A DNA stretch of 64,000 nt from Streptomyces sp. NRRL B-24484 (GCF_000717715.1 NZ_JOAI01000029.1:1-64000); one strand, 5' to 3'; positions 49,550-59,769 are shown, numbered from the stretch's first letter. Notes: a model not told the origin generated them from the letters alone. A program made the numbers and translations.

Positions 49550-50638
49550 TCAGCGGTGGTCCGCGCCGCGCTGGGCGTGGATGCCCGGCTTGCGCATGCC
49601 GACCGACAGGTCGTCGTTCTCCGGGAAGTGGCAGGCCACCTGGTGGCCCGGCCGCGCCGCGACGAGCGGCGGCTCCTGGGTGGCGCAGACGTCCTGCGCC
49701 TTCCAGCAGCGGGTGCGGAAGCGGCAGCCGCTCGGCGGGTTGAGCGGCGACGGCACGTCACCGGTGAGCAGGATGCGCTCGCGGCGCTCCTTGCGGCGCG
49801 GGTCCGGCGTCGGCACCGCCGACATCAGCGCGTTGGTGTACGGGTGCATCGGCACGCTGTACAGCGAGTCGCGGTCGGCGATCTCGACAATCTTGCCGAG
49901 GTACATCACCGCGACGCGGTCCGACACGTGCCGGACGACCGAGAGGTCGTGGGCGATGATCAGGTAGGTCAGGCCCAGCTCGTTCTGCAGGTCGTCGAGG
50001 AGGTTGACCACCTGCGCCTGGATCGACACGTCGAGCGCGGAGACCGGCTCGTCCGCCACGATCATCTTCGGCTTGAGGGCCAGCGCGCGGGCGATGCCGA
50101 TGCGCTGGCGCTGGCCGCCGGAGAACTCGTGCGGGTAGCGGTTGTAGTGCTCCGGGCTCAGGCCGCAGAGCTCCAGCAGCTCCTGGACGGCCCGCTTGAC
50201 GCCGCCCTCGGTGGCCACCTTCTGCAGCCGGAACGGCGCGCCGACGATGGTGCCGACGGTGTGCCGCGGGTTCAGCGACGAGTACGGGTCCTGGAAGATC
50301 ATCTGAATGTCCCGGCGGAGCGGGCGCATCGCCGAGACGCCGAGGTGCGTGATGTCCGTGCCCTCGAACTCGATCTTCCCGCCGGTGGGCTCGTCCAGAC
50401 GGGTCACCAGGCGACCCATGGTGGACTTGCCGCAGCCGGACTCGCCGACCACGCCGAGGGTCTCGCCGGGCCGGACCTCGAAGTCGAGGCCGTCCACGGC
50501 GCGCACGGCGCCGGCCTGGCGGCGCAGCAGCCCCTTGGTGATCGGGAAGTGCTTGGTCAGCCCGGTCACCTTGAGCAGGGGCTGACGGTCGGAGGCGGGC
50601 GCGGGTGCGGGGATCGCCGCCGTCTTCGAATCCGTCAT
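49550..50638 (-). CDS. oppF: Oligopeptide/dipeptide ABC transporter ATP-binding protein F
   Basis: A 362-residue ABC ATPase. Walker [13 protein letters not shown], signature LSVV preceded by [15 protein letters not shown], Walker [13 protein letters not shown], and the oligopeptide_HPY C-terminus with the Fe-S/Cys-rich [18 protein letters not shown]. It pairs with OppD to energise import. Last gene of the operon, 34 bases after oppD. Confidence 0.94.
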   Translation of the reverse strand: MTDSKTAAIPAPAPASDRQPLLKVTGLTKHFPITKGLLRRQAGAVRAVDGLDFEVRPGETLGVVGESGCGKSTMGRLVTRLDEPTGGKIEFEGTDITHLGVSAMRPLRRDIQMIFQDPYSSLNPRHTVGTIVGAPFRLQKVATEGGVKRAVQELLELCGLSPEHYNRYPHEFSGGQRQRIGIARALALKPKMIVADEPVSALDVSIQAQVVNLLDDLQNELGLTYLIIAHDLSVVRHVSDRVAVMYLGKIVEIADRDSLYSVPMHPYTNALMSAVPTPDPRRKERRERILLTGDVPSPLNPPSGCRFRTRCWKAQDVCATQEPPLVAARPGHQVACHFPENDDLSVGMRKPGIHAQRGADHR

Positions 50639-50672
50639 CGGTTGTCTCCTGAGTGTGTTGCAGGCGGCCGGG

Positions 50673-51734
50673 TCACAGCCGGGGCGCGATCTCGTCGGCG
50701 AAGATCCGGTGCCGTTCGGCGATCGGCAGGTGGCAGGCCGCGAGGTGCCGGGGGGCGGCCTCGGCCAGCACGGGCACCTCGGAGGTGGACCGACCGCCGG
50801 TCAGCTCGGCGTACGGGCAGCGCGGGTGGAAGGCGCAGCCGGACGGCACGTTGATCAGGCTCGGCGGGGTGCCCTTGACCGGGATCAGCCGGTCCTGGAG
50901 CTCCCGGTCGAGCCGGGGCATCGAGCCGAGCAGGCCCCAGGTGTAGGGGTGCTCGGGCGCCTCGAAGAGGGACGCGGCCGGGCCGCGCTCGACCGACTTG
51001 CCGCCGTACATCACCAGGATGTCGTCGGCCAGTTCGGCCACCACGCCGAGGTCGTGCGTGATGATGATGACGGCCGAGCCGAACTCCTTCTGCAGGTCCC
51101 GGATGAGGTCCAGGATCTGCGCCTGGACGGTGACGTCCAGGGCGGTGGTGGGCTCGTCCGCGATCAGCAGCGACGGGTCGTTGACCAGGGCCATGGCGAT
51201 CATGGCGCGCTGGCGCATGCCGCCGGAGAACTCGTGCGGGTAGGCGTCCACCCGCTTGTCCGGCTGCGGGATGCCGACCCGGTCGAGCATCTCGATCGCG
51301 CGGGTGCGCGCCTGCTTCTTGCTGGCGCCCGGGTGGTGCGCCCGGTAGCCCTCGACGATCTGCGCGCCGACCGTGTAGTACGGGTGCATCGCGGTCAGCG
51401 GGTCCTGGAAGATCATCGCCATCTTCTGGCCGCGGAGCTTGCGCACCCGCTCGGGGTCGGCGGCGACGAGCTCCTCGCCGTCCAGCCAGACCTCGCCGGT
51501 GATCCGCGGGGCGCCGCGCTTGGTGCCGGTGCGGTGCAGGCCCATGATCGACAGCGAGGTGACGGACTTCCCGGAGCCGGACTCGCCGACGATGCCGAGG
51601 GTCTTGCCCTTCTCCAGGTCGAAGGTGAGGCCGTCGACCGACTTGACCAGTCCGTCCTCGGTGGGGAAGTGCACCCGGAGGTCGCGCACCGAGAGGAAGG
51701 CGGAGGGCTTGGTGGTGTTCAAGGTCTTGCTCAT
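50673..51734 (-). CDS. oppD: Oligopeptide/dipeptide ABC transporter ATP-binding protein D
   Basis: A 353-residue ABC ATPase. Walker [12 protein letters not shown], signature [15 protein letters not shown], Walker [13 protein letters not shown], and the C-terminal Cys-rich stretch [11 protein letters not shown] typical of OppD/DppD. ATG start overlaps the oppB stop (ATGA), so translation is coupled. Confidence 0.94.
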   Translation of the reverse strand: MSKTLNTTKPSAFLSVRDLRVHFPTEDGLVKSVDGLTFDLEKGKTLGIVGESGSGKSVTSLSIMGLHRTGTKRGAPRITGEVWLDGEELVAADPERVRKLRGQKMAMIFQDPLTAMHPYYTVGAQIVEGYRAHHPGASKKQARTRAIEMLDRVGIPQPDKRVDAYPHEFSGGMRQRAMIAMALVNDPSLLIADEPTTALDVTVQAQILDLIRDLQKEFGSAVIIITHDLGVVAELADDILVMYGGKSVERGPAASLFEAPEHPYTWGLLGSMPRLDRELQDRLIPVKGTPPSLINVPSGCAFHPRCPYAELTGGRSTSEVPVLAEAAPRHLAACHLPIAERHRIFADEIAPRL

Positions 51735-52729
51735 GCCAGCCTCACCCGAGGATCGACAACGGCGTACAGCACGTCAACCAGCAGGTTGGCGATGATGATG
51801 AAGAAGCCGGCGAAGAGCGTGACACCCATGATCACCGGGAGGTCGCTGGAGCTGACCGCGGAGACCGCCTCGTAGCCCAGGCCCCGGAAGTTGAAGGTCG
51901 ACTCGGTGAGCACCGCGCCGCCGATCAGGGCACCCAGGTCCATGCCGAAGACGGTGAGGATCGGGGTGAGGGTGGAGCGCATGGCGTGCTTGCCGATGAC
52001 CGTCCGCTCGCCGAGGCCCTTGGCCCGGGCGGTGCGGATGTAGTCCTCGCCGAGCACCTCGAGCAGGGTGGCGCGGGTGAGGCGGGCGTAGGTCGCGGCG
52101 TAGAGGAACGCCAGGGTGACCCACGGCAGCACCAGGTTCTGGAACCACGCGACCGGGTCGTCGCCCAGGTTCACGTAGTCGTGCGGGAACCAGCCGAGCT
52201 GGTAGACGAAGATCGCGCTGGCGAGCATGCCGGTGAAGTAGATCGGCAGCGAGACGCCGGCCAGGGCGGTCGTCATGGTGACGCGGTCCAGCAGGGTGCG
52301 GCGGCGCAGTGCGGACACGACGCCGGTCGCGGTGCCGAACACCAGCCACAGGGTGGCCGCTCCGGCGGCGAGCGAGGCGGTGACGCCCAGTCGGTCCAGC
52401 AGGACGGGCCACACCTCCTGCTCGGTCTTGAAGGAGTAACCGAAGCACGGCGCGGAGCAGTGGGTGATGTCCACGCCGGTGCTGTAGTCGCGCCCGACGA
52501 ACAGGCCCTTCAGGAACAGGAAGTACTGCTCGACGATGGACTTGTCGAGGCCCATCTTGTGTCGGATACCCTCGACGGCCACCTTGTCGGCGATCTTGCC
52601 GACGTAGAGCAGCGCGGGGTCGGTCCCGGTCAGTTTCGGCACCATGAAGAAGATGCCGAAGGTGACCGCGGAGACCACCAGCAGCATGGCGACGACATTG
52701 ACGAGCCGTCGGATGAGATATACGAGCAC
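51731..52729 (-). CDS. oppB: Oligopeptide ABC transporter permease B
   Basis: A 332-residue membrane permease with six helices. The first helix is preceded by MLVYLIRRLVNVVAML, and the EAA loop is visible as YARLTRATLLEVLGEDYIRTARAKGLGE. An extracytoplasmic insertion (about 60-95) contains two cysteines (CSAPC). It forms the channel with OppC. It follows the binding-protein gene by 117 bases with a strong hairpin in between. Confidence 0.93.
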   Translation of the reverse strand: MLVYLIRRLVNVVAMLLVVSAVTFGIFFMVPKLTGTDPALLYVGKIADKVAVEGIRHKMGLDKSIVEQYFLFLKGLFVGRDYSTGVDITHCSAPCFGYSFKTEQEVWPVLLDRLGVTASLAAGAATLWLVFGTATGVVSALRRRTLLDRVTMTTALAGVSLPIYFTGMLASAIFVYQLGWFPHDYVNLGDDPVAWFQNLVLPWVTLAFLYAATYARLTRATLLEVLGEDYIRTARAKGLGERTVIGKHAMRSTLTPILTVFGMDLGALIGGAVLTESTFNFRGLGYEAVSAVSSSDLPVIMGVTLFAGFFIIIANLLVDVLYAVVDPRVRLA

Positions 52730-52751
52730 TGCGGTCGGCCCCGCCCCGGGC

Positions 52752-52780
52752 CGGCCGCGTCCCTGTGGGGACGCCGGCCG
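52752..52780 (-). terminator. Hairpin between oppA and oppB
   Basis: GCGTCCC (52757-52763) pairs with GGGACGC (52768-52774), and with a one-base bulge the stem extends to CGGCC/GGCCG (52752-52756, 52776-52780). It lies after the oppA stop and before the oppB start in the direction of transcription. It may stabilise the binding-protein mRNA end or partially terminate. Confidence 0.6.
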
Positions 52781-52846
52781 ACCCGGGCGGAGCCTTCACC
52801 TGCCCTTCGGACTAGCTGTGCGAACTACGGGTGCGGGCGGGGCAGG

Positions 52847-54613
52847 TCACTTGCCGTCGGAGACGCCGAGTGCCTGGAAGTCGACCTCACCGAACGCGTC
52901 GTTGATGAAGACGTTGGTCAGGCGCGGGTTGCGGTAGTTGAGCGCCTTGTCGGCCACGATCGGCAGCCACACGGCGGTGTCGACGACCTTGTGGTTGATC
53001 TGCTTGTAGAGCTCGGCGGCCTTGGCCGGGTCCGTCTGGGCCGCGGCGTCGTCGAAGAGCTTGTCGACCGCCGGGTCGGAGGTCTCCGGGTAGTTGCTGT
53101 TGCCGTTCTTGGTGATGAAGCGGCTGTCCATCAGGGGCTGCATGTAGCCGGCGCCGTTCGGGTAGTCGGCACCCCAGCCGGCGACGATCAGGCCGTAGCC
53201 CTTCTGGTGGACGACGTCCGGCGCACCGGCGACGGAGGCGAGCAGCTTGCCGTCGTACTGGTCGACGTTCACCGTCACGTTGATGGCCTTGAGGGCGGTC
53301 TGCAGCGCGACGGCCGAGTTGACCTCCTTGGCCTTGTTGCCGCGGACGGCGATCGTGGTGGTGAAGCCGTCCGCCTTGCCGCACTCCTTGAGCTCGGCCT
53401 TGGCCTTCTCCAGGTCGGCCTTGCCGTCGGTCAGGCCGAACGGGTCGTAGTCGTCCGAGCCGAGGATGTTCGGGGGCAGCATGTTGCCGTAGGTGGAACC
53501 GGCGACCGAACCACCGCGGGCGGTCTGCAGCGCGGTCGGGTCGGCCGCGTACAGCACGGCCTTGCGGCAGTGGATGTTGTCGAAGGGGGCGACCTTCTGG
53601 TTCAGCGCGATGAAGCGGATGAAGCCGTTGTACGGGTCGTCCGAGTTCGCCTTGAGCTTCTCGTCCTGGAGGACCTTGACCTGGGCGGCCTGGGAGAGAC
53701 CGGTCTGGCCGAAGTCGATGTCGACGGTGCCGGCCAGCAGGCGGGCGTCCATGTCGTCGGCGTTCGAGGTGACGGTCAGCTTGACGGTGTCCGGCAGCGC
53801 CTTGCGGAACGGGTCGGTGGCCGGGTCCCAGTTCTCGTTGCGGACGAGCTCGTAGCCCTTGCCCGGCTCGACCTTGGCGAACTTGTAGGGGCCGGAGGAG
53901 ACCGGCTTGTCGCCGTACTTCGCGCCGGTGTCCAGCTTCTGCGGGACGGGCGAGGCGGAGCCCATCGCGAGCAGGAACGGGAAGGACGAGTCGGCCTTCG
54001 CCAGCTTGAAGACGATGGTGGTGTCGGTGGGGGTCTCGACCGACTTCAGACCCAGCTTGTTGGGGTCGGTGTCGGTGTAGGGGCCCTTGTAGTTCTGGCC
54101 CTGGTCCAGGGACTGGATCAGGTAGGTCGGACCACCGGAGACGACGTCCTGCGCGAAGATGCGCTCGATGCCGTACTTGATGTCCTTCGAGGTGATCGGC
54201 GAGCCGTCCTCGAACTTCAGACCCTGCTTCAGGTGGAAGGTGTAGGTCTTGCCGTCGGAGGACACGGCCGGCTGGTTCGCCGCCAGGTCCGGGACGAGCT
54301 TGAGGCCGTCCTTGCCCGGCTTCGCGTCGAAGGCCAGGAGGGTGCGGGCGTAGTAGCGCTCGAAGTTCCACACCGAGGCGTAGTAGGCGCGGCCCGGGTC
54401 GAGCGAGTCGACGTCCGTGCTCGTCCAGAGGTTGAGCGTGCCGCCCTTCTTGTCGGAGGGGTTCAGCACCTTGTCCACCGCGGCGTTGAAGCCGGCCGAG
54501 CCCTTGCTGGCGCTGTCGCTCGTGCCACCGCCCTTGGTGCCGCCGCAGGCCGCGGTGGTCAGGGCGAGCGCAGCCACGAGGGAAGCTGCGGCAAGTGTCC
54601 TGTTGCGCTTCAT
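52847..54613 (-). CDS. oppA: Oligopeptide ABC transporter substrate-binding lipoprotein
   Basis: A 588-residue SBP_bac_5 family protein. MKRNRTLAAASLVAALALTT forms a signal peptide with lipobox TAAC (Cys23). The mature part has GGTLNLWTSTDVDSLDPG, the motif YTFHLKQGLKFEDGSPITSKDI, and ARRPLSDP-like peptide-binding strands. ATG after AGGAGGATTCC. It would deliver peptides to OppBC. Transcribed after oppC and before oppB. Confidence 0.94.
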   Translation of the reverse strand: MKRNRTLAAASLVAALALTTAACGGTKGGGTSDSASKGSAGFNAAVDKVLNPSDKKGGTLNLWTSTDVDSLDPGRAYYASVWNFERYYARTLLAFDAKPGKDGLKLVPDLAANQPAVSSDGKTYTFHLKQGLKFEDGSPITSKDIKYGIERIFAQDVVSGGPTYLIQSLDQGQNYKGPYTDTDPNKLGLKSVETPTDTTIVFKLAKADSSFPFLLAMGSASPVPQKLDTGAKYGDKPVSSGPYKFAKVEPGKGYELVRNENWDPATDPFRKALPDTVKLTVTSNADDMDARLLAGTVDIDFGQTGLSQAAQVKVLQDEKLKANSDDPYNGFIRFIALNQKVAPFDNIHCRKAVLYAADPTALQTARGGSVAGSTYGNMLPPNILGSDDYDPFGLTDGKADLEKAKAELKECGKADGFTTTIAVRGNKAKEVNSAVALQTALKAINVTVNVDQYDGKLLASVAGAPDVVHQKGYGLIVAGWGADYPNGAGYMQPLMDSRFITKNGNSNYPETSDPAVDKLFDDAAAQTDPAKAAELYKQINHKVVDTAVWLPIVADKALNYRNPRLTNVFINDAFGEVDFQALGVSDGK

Positions 54614-54709
54614 GGGTACGGAATCCTCCTGGTGATGTGCGGGCACGAACGGTCCGCCGGGGGTGGGCAGGCTGAGAGGGACCTGCCTGGCATGTGGGGG
54701 AGAGGAGGG

Positions 54710-55696
54710 CTAGTTGCCCTTGGGGTCGAGCGCGTCCCGGAGGCCGTCGCCGAAGAGGTTGAACGCGAGCACCGTGACGAAGATCGCGAGACCGGGGACG
54801 ACCATGTAGGTCGGGTCGGCCTGGTAGATCCGGGTCGCCTCGGAGAGCATCTGTCCCCAGGACGGCGTCGGCGGCTTCACGCCGGCGCCGAGGAAGCTGA
54901 GCGCAGCCTCGCTGAGGATGTTGGTGGGGATGATCAGCGTCGTGTAGACGAGGATCGGGGCGACCAGGTTCGGCAGCAGCTCGCGGAAGAGGATGTGGAT
55001 GCTGCCGGCGCCGAGGCTGCGGGCGGCGTCCACGAACTCCCGCTCGCGCAGCGACAGGGCCTGGCCCCGGACGATGCGGCCGATGTACGGCCAGCCGAAG
55101 AAGCCGATGACCAGCACCAGGATGCCCATGCGCAGGGCGGTGCCGCCGAGGCCGAGCAGCGAGCTCGGCATCACCGAGACGAGTGCGATGGAGAACAGCA
55201 GCTGCGGGAAGGCCAGCAGGACGTCCATCACCCGGCTGATCGCCGCGTCGACCCAGCCGCCGAAGTAGCCGGCGGCGGCGCCGAGCACGACGCCGATCAG
55301 GACGGAGACGCCGGCCGCCAGGAAGGCCACGGTGAGCGAGATCTGGGCGCCGTAGAGGATCCGGCTGAAGACGTCGCGGCCGAACGTCGGGTCGACTCCG
55401 AGCAGGAAGTCGCCGCTCATTCCGCCGAACGCGCCCCTGGGGAGGCCGAGGTCCGGGTTGATCTGGTCCGGGTGGGGCTCGTCGACCGGGTGGCCGAACA
55501 GTGCCGTCAGCACCGGCGCGAAGATCGCGGCGAGGATCAGCAGGAGCACCACGGCGCCGCCCGCGAGGGCGACCTTGTCACGCTTCAGGCGGTCCCAGGC
55601 GATCCGGCCCGGAGAGCGGCCCTGGATGCGCTTGGCCGGGGCGGCAGTTGCGGCCTCGGGCCGGGCGGAGCCGGTGGTCTCGGTGGGTGTGGTCAT
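54710..55696 (-). CDS. oppC: Oligopeptide ABC transporter permease C
   Basis: A 328-residue permease with an N-terminal cytosolic tail of about 35 residues (OppC_N), six helices, and EAA loop LREREFVDAARSLGAGSIHILFRELLPN. Unusually, it is the first gene of the operon, before the binding-protein gene. ATG at 55696. The signature LAAIFAPVL and DPTFGRDVFSRILYG are typical of OppC/DppC. Confidence 0.93.
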   Translation of the reverse strand: MTTPTETTGSARPEAATAAPAKRIQGRSPGRIAWDRLKRDKVALAGGAVVLLLILAAIFAPVLTALFGHPVDEPHPDQINPDLGLPRGAFGGMSGDFLLGVDPTFGRDVFSRILYGAQISLTVAFLAAGVSVLIGVVLGAAAGYFGGWVDAAISRVMDVLLAFPQLLFSIALVSVMPSSLLGLGGTALRMGILVLVIGFFGWPYIGRIVRGQALSLREREFVDAARSLGAGSIHILFRELLPNLVAPILVYTTLIIPTNILSEAALSFLGAGVKPPTPSWGQMLSEATRIYQADPTYMVVPGLAIFVTVLAFNLFGDGLRDALDPKGN

Positions 55697-56283
55697 GAGT
55701 CAGTTCGTTCCCCTCGCCGACGGTGGCCGGCCCACGGCCCGGTCCGGCGGGGCGACCCGGGCCCGATCAGGGCCCGGACCCCGGTGCGGTCCGGAGTTCG
55801 CGACAGGTGCGGTGCAGAGCGGTGCGGTGGTTCCGTACGCCGGTGCGGCGGTGCAGAGTTCGTTTTCGGGGTGCCGGAGCCTGCCGTCGGGGCACGGGGC
55901 CCGGGCGGCGGATCACGGCATTGCGGGGGTACTGCGGGTCCTGCGAGGTGCCGGAGTGCGCGGCATGCACATCGCGCGGTTCGGCGTCGCCAGGACGCGA
56001 TCACCTTTGTGGGGATCGGCTCGCGCACTGGCCGTGGGCAGCACTCTCTGTCATCGGGGAGAGGTTCCGCCAGAGGGGGCAACCGAAGGATGCCTAACTG
56101 TGATCTGTCGGCATGCAGGCCGTTGCAGCGTCGAATACGCGTCTTCACACGGCCGAAACAACCTGTCAAGACGGGTACTGACGGAAGCCCGCCAACGGCG
56201 GGAAACCGCCACCACCTGGGCATGGCCCGCCACTGGCGGACCGTCGCCACAAGGGCGCGTAAAGGGGAGGAAAAGAGAGCGGA
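55697..56283. other. Long non-coding gap upstream of the opp operon
   Basis: Both neighbouring genes (oppC, SseB-like) are on the minus strand. The gap carries degenerate GGTGCGG-type direct repeats at 55780-55860 (GGTGCGGTGCAGAG and GTGCGGCGGTGCAGAG). A minus-strand TTGACA at 56164-56169 is the only perfect -35 hexamer, but no good -10 lies at normal spacing. If it is used, the opp leader would exceed 400 bases. ORFs here are Arg/Pro-rich and look non-coding. No conserved riboswitch recognised. Confidence 0.5.
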
Positions 56284-57171
56284 TCAGCGGCCGGGGTAGC
56301 CGGGCCAGGGCTGCTGCGGCCACGGCTGCGGCGCCGGCGCCGACTGCGGAGAGTAACCGTAGGCCGGGTAGGGGGCCGTGCCCTGCGGGTGCCCGTACTG
56401 GGTGTCACGGTCGAAGAACGGGCGGGCGTTCGCCCGCATCCACATCGCCACCGGGTCGAACTCGTCGGCCATCGCGACCGTCGACACCGCCAGCCCCTCC
56501 GGCGCCAGCTGGGCGGCCCGCTGCACCAGGGCGCGGGCGGCCTCCACCGACGGCGGGGAGTTGTCGTACAGGTCCAGGCCGACCGCCAGGTACGGCTCGC
56601 CCAGCGCGGGCTGCACCCACGCCTGGCGGAGCGAGCGCAGCGGACGGATCTGCACGGCCTGCTGCTCCAGCAGGCCGTAGAACTGCGGCGCGTTCAGCCG
56701 CGGCTCGGAGATCTGCAGCGGGCCGGCCGGCAGCCGGTCCAGGCCGACGGCGATGCGTCTCAGGTCGGCCCACGGGACGCCGACGCCGCCGCCCGGGGCG
56801 TGCGGGTTCAGCCACAGGCCCCAGCGGGTGCGGAAGAGCGCGGCGGCGATCTCCTGGCCGGAGATCACCTCGTGGGCGCGGGCCCAGCCGCTCGCGGCGA
56901 GCTGTTCGGCGGAGGTGACGGCGGGGGCGTAGCCGTGCCCGCCGATGTCCATGTTCCCGTACTGGGCGTCGGGGCTGCCGGGCGTGCCGTGCCAGAGCAG
57001 CATCCAGACCTGCCCCTGGACGAGGGCCCTCAGCAGGTCCTCGTACGCGTCGTAGCGCTCCGGGACGACCGCGCCGAGGGCGCGCTCGATGGCGCCCGGG
57101 TCACCGCCGGGCCGTGCCACGGGGGCCTGGCCCCACGGGCCCGGCCCGCCGCCTGCCGCTGCCGCGCTCAT
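56284..57171 (-). CDS. SseB-like protein (enhanced serine sensitivity family), copy 1
   Basis: A 295-residue protein with an SseB-type fold over roughly residues 20-240 and a C-terminal tail of Pro/Gln/Tyr repeats. Visible segments are LLRALVQGQVWMLLWHG, WGLWLNPHAP, and YLAVGLDLYDN. SseB was named for raising serine sensitivity in E. coli; its molecular function is not settled. ATG at 57171. It lies beside a second, more typical SseB gene and the serine/glycine genes. Confidence 0.78.
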   Translation of the reverse strand: MSAAAAGGGPGPWGQAPVARPGGDPGAIERALGAVVPERYDAYEDLLRALVQGQVWMLLWHGTPGSPDAQYGNMDIGGHGYAPAVTSAEQLAASGWARAHEVISGQEIAAALFRTRWGLWLNPHAPGGGVGVPWADLRRIAVGLDRLPAGPLQISEPRLNAPQFYGLLEQQAVQIRPLRSLRQAWVQPALGEPYLAVGLDLYDNSPPSVEAARALVQRAAQLAPEGLAVSTVAMADEFDPVAMWMRANARPFFDRDTQYGHPQGTAPYPAYGYSPQSAPAPQPWPQQPWPGYPGR

Positions 57172-57349
57172 GCGCCCGCCTCGCTCCGCTCGCTCACGTC
57201 GCCGTGCCCCGTCTTGTTCCGTCTTCCGCCGCTCGTGCCCACTGCCGGGCAGAACCCTATTGCGCGCGGCCGACAGGCGTCATGCCGCATACCCCTCCGT
57301 GACGCCGCCGGCCGGTGCGGCCGTCCCGCCCCGTCGGCCGGACGGGCGG

Positions 57350-58144
57350 TCACGCCCGGACGTAGAACGGTGCCACGCAGGTCAGCAGCCACTCGACGAC
57401 GGGGTCGTCGGCCATGTCCAGCAGCACCAGGTGGACGCCCCACGGCGGTGGGGCGGTTCCGAGCGCGCGGCCGAGCGCCTCGTTGACCTGCACCGGGTCG
57501 GCCGGCCAGGCCGGGTCCAACTGCACGCCGACGTACAGCTGCGGGGCGTCCGCCTCGACCCGGGCGAGCGCCCGACGAGCCGTCAGGACGCCCGGCAGCA
57601 AGGAGAGTTCGGCGGTGGCCGCGGCGAGGAAGGCGTACGGCTCCAGGTGCGGTTCGGGCTCGCGCAGCGCCACCGCGGCGCCCTCGGAGGCCGCCGCGCC
57701 GGGCGTCCGGTCGTCCTGCGGTCCGCGGCGCAGTTCGCCCACTCCCTCCGGCGGCACGGGGATGCCCACCGGTGCCTCCGGGTTGACGGCGATGCCGATG
57801 CCGAGCGGCAGCCCGCGGGCGAACTCCCACACCGGTGCGATCGCGAAGGGCATGCCGGGGGCGTGCAGCAGGAACTGCTCCTGCGAGGAGAACACCGGCA
57901 CGTAGGGGGTGCCGGCGAGTTCGATGGTCGGCAGGTCCAGCGAGGTGCCCTGCGGATCGGCGCCGGCCGGCAGCGGGATCCACACCTGGCTGCGGGCGAG
58001 CACCTCGATCACCCGGGGCGTGGCGCCGGGGTCGCCGAGCGCGGCGGTGAGCACCTGCTCCAGTTCGTTGGACGGCCAGCTGCCGCCCTCCGGCGCCGTG
58101 CCGGGTGCGGCCCACGCCTGTGCCTCGCCCGCCGGATACCCCAT
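57350..58144 (-). CDS. SseB-like protein, copy 2
   Basis: A 264-residue SseB family protein. LARSQVWIPLPAGAD, YVPVFSSQEQFLLHAPG and GIGIAVNPEAPVGIPVPPEGV match the N-terminal SseB domain; the C-terminal half (QLYVGVQLDP to PVVEWLLTCVAPFYVR) matches the SseB_C domain. ATG at 58144, divergent from the glycine riboswitch and gcvT. Downstream on the minus strand is copy 1, 178 bases away. Confidence 0.85.
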   Translation of the reverse strand: MGYPAGEAQAWAAPGTAPEGGSWPSNELEQVLTAALGDPGATPRVIEVLARSQVWIPLPAGADPQGTSLDLPTIELAGTPYVPVFSSQEQFLLHAPGMPFAIAPVWEFARGLPLGIGIAVNPEAPVGIPVPPEGVGELRRGPQDDRTPGAAASEGAAVALREPEPHLEPYAFLAAATAELSLLPGVLTARRALARVEADAPQLYVGVQLDPAWPADPVQVNEALGRALGTAPPPWGVHLVLLDMADDPVVEWLLTCVAPFYVRA

Positions 58145-58259
58145 GTACGGCCCCTTCGCTCGTCCCCTGTACAGAGCCTAGCGGGCCGCCCCCTCTCCCA
58201 TCAGGCCCGGCGGCATGCCATGATGAGCGCGCTCGACCTCCAACTTCACACTGGCCGCT

Positions 58260-58460
58260 CGAACCCGCGCGGGAGAGTCCGGAACGCCCGCAGGGCGAGG
58301 CCGGCGCCGAAGGAGCAAGTCCTCCCCGGAATCTCTCAGGCACCCATACCGCACGGGCGAGGCACATCTGGAAAGTGGACACGGCCGCGCCGTGCGCCCA
58401 CCCACGGTGCAAGCCGCCATCCTTGGGATGGCGGTGAAGCTCTCAGGTTGTTGACGACAG
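58260..58460 (+). promoter_or_regulatory. Tandem glycine riboswitch
   Basis: Two aptamer-like modules stand in series before gcvT. Aptamer 1 has GCGGGAGAGTCC (about 58269), GCCGAAGGAGCAAGTCC and AATCTCTCAGGCAC. Aptamer 2 has GGAAAGTGGAC (about 58370), GGTGCAAGCC and TGAAGCTCTCAGGT. These are the glycine riboswitch core elements. A hairpin around 58487-58500 (GCCCG-tttc-CGGGC) follows before the start of gcvT; such riboswitches usually raise expression with glycine. Boundaries are approximate. Confidence 0.88.
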
Positions 58461-58547
58461 ACGGGGAGACTCCACCCGCCGTCCTGCCCGTTTCCGGGCG
58501 GGAGGGTCGCCCGTGTGCCCGCAGAGCAGCCAAGGAGTCCTGCCGTC

Positions 58548-59666
58548 ATGTCCCTCCGCCTCACCGCGCTCGACGCGCTGCACCGTTCGCTCGGTGCCAC
58601 CATGACCGACTTCGCCGGCTGGGACATGCCGCTGCGCTACGGCAGCGAGCGCGAGGAGCACCTCGCCGTCCGCACGAAGGCCGGCCTGTTCGACCTCTCG
58701 CACATGGGCGAGATCACCGTCTCCGGCCCGCAGGCCGGCGAGATGCTGGACCACGCGCTGGTCGGCTTCATCTCGGCGCTGGGCGTGCTGCGCGCCCGCT
58801 ACACCATGATCTGCCGCGAGGACGGCGGCATCCTCGACGACCTGATCGTCTACCGCACCGCGGAGGACGAGTACATGGTGGTCGCGAACGCCTCCAACGC
58901 CCAGGTGGTGCTGGACGCGCTGACCGAGCGCGCCGAGGGCTTCGACGCCGTCGTCCGCGACGACCGCGACGCCTACGCGCTGATCGCCGTCCAGGGCCCG
59001 GAGGCGAACGGCATCCTCGGCTCGCTGACCGACGCCGACCTGCCCGGCCTGAAGTACTACGCGCTGCTGCCCGCGACCGTCGCCGACCGGCAGGTCTGGC
59101 TCGCCCGTACGGGCTACACCGGCGAGGACGGCTTCGAGGTCTTCTGCGCCCCGGCCGACGCCGAGCACCTGTGGTCGGCGCTGACCGCGGCCGGTGCCGA
59201 CAAGGGCCTGGTGCCGTGCGGCCTGTCCTGCCGCGACACGCTGCGCCTGGAGGCCGGCATGCCGCTGTACGGCCACGAGCTGTCCACCGACCTGACCCCC
59301 TTCGACGCCGGCCTCGGCCGCGTGGTGCGCTTCGACAAGACCACCAACGAGGGCTCCTTCGTCGGCCGCAAGGCCCTGGAGCAGGCGGCCGCCGAGGCCG
59401 AGTCCGCGCCGCCGCGCAAGCTGGTCGGCCTGGTCTCCGAGGGCAAGCGGGTGCCGCGCGCCGAGTACGCGGTCGTCGACGCCGACGGCAACCCGATCGG
59501 CCGGATCACCTCGGGCGCGCCCTCCCCCACCCTCGGCAAGCCGATCGCCATCGCCTACGTGGACGCCGCGCACGCCGCGCCCGGCACCGCCGTCGCGGTC
59601 GACGTGCGCGGCAAGGCCGAGCCGGTCGAGGTCGTGGCGCTGCCGTTCTACAAGCGCGCCCGCTGA
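58548..59666 (+). CDS. gcvT: Glycine cleavage system T protein (aminomethyltransferase)
   Basis: A 372-residue tetrahydrofolate-dependent enzyme that releases ammonia from the aminomethyl-lipoyl intermediate and makes 5,10-methylene-tetrahydrofolate. N-terminal [30 protein letters not shown]; catalytic Asp in [11 protein letters not shown] near 203; C-terminal barrel. ATG with AAGGAG eleven bases upstream. It is under riboswitch control. gcvP is not in this window. Confidence 0.96.
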   Translation: MSLRLTALDALHRSLGATMTDFAGWDMPLRYGSEREEHLAVRTKAGLFDLSHMGEITVSGPQAGEMLDHALVGFISALGVLRARYTMICREDGGILDDLIVYRTAEDEYMVVANASNAQVVLDALTERAEGFDAVVRDDRDAYALIAVQGPEANGILGSLTDADLPGLKYYALLPATVADRQVWLARTGYTGEDGFEVFCAPADAEHLWSALTAAGADKGLVPCGLSCRDTLRLEAGMPLYGHELSTDLTPFDAGLGRVVRFDKTTNEGSFVGRKALEQAAAEAESAPPRKLVGLVSEGKRVPRAEYAVVDADGNPIGRITSGAPSPTLGKPIAIAYVDAAHAAPGTAVAVDVRGKAEPVEVVALPFYKRAR

Positions 59667-59769
59667 GCGCCCACGCCGCTCCCAGCACCGTCCTGAACCG
59701 TCCTGCCCGGGGCGGTCCGCTCAGCGGACGGCCACGCCCCTCCCTCTTGCGATCCTGGAGAATGACGCC

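Noticed and set aside
55693..56250. 185-codon minus-strand ORF in the opp upstream gap
   Set aside because: Composition is Arg/Pro/Ser-rich, with no ribosome binding site and no recognisable motif.
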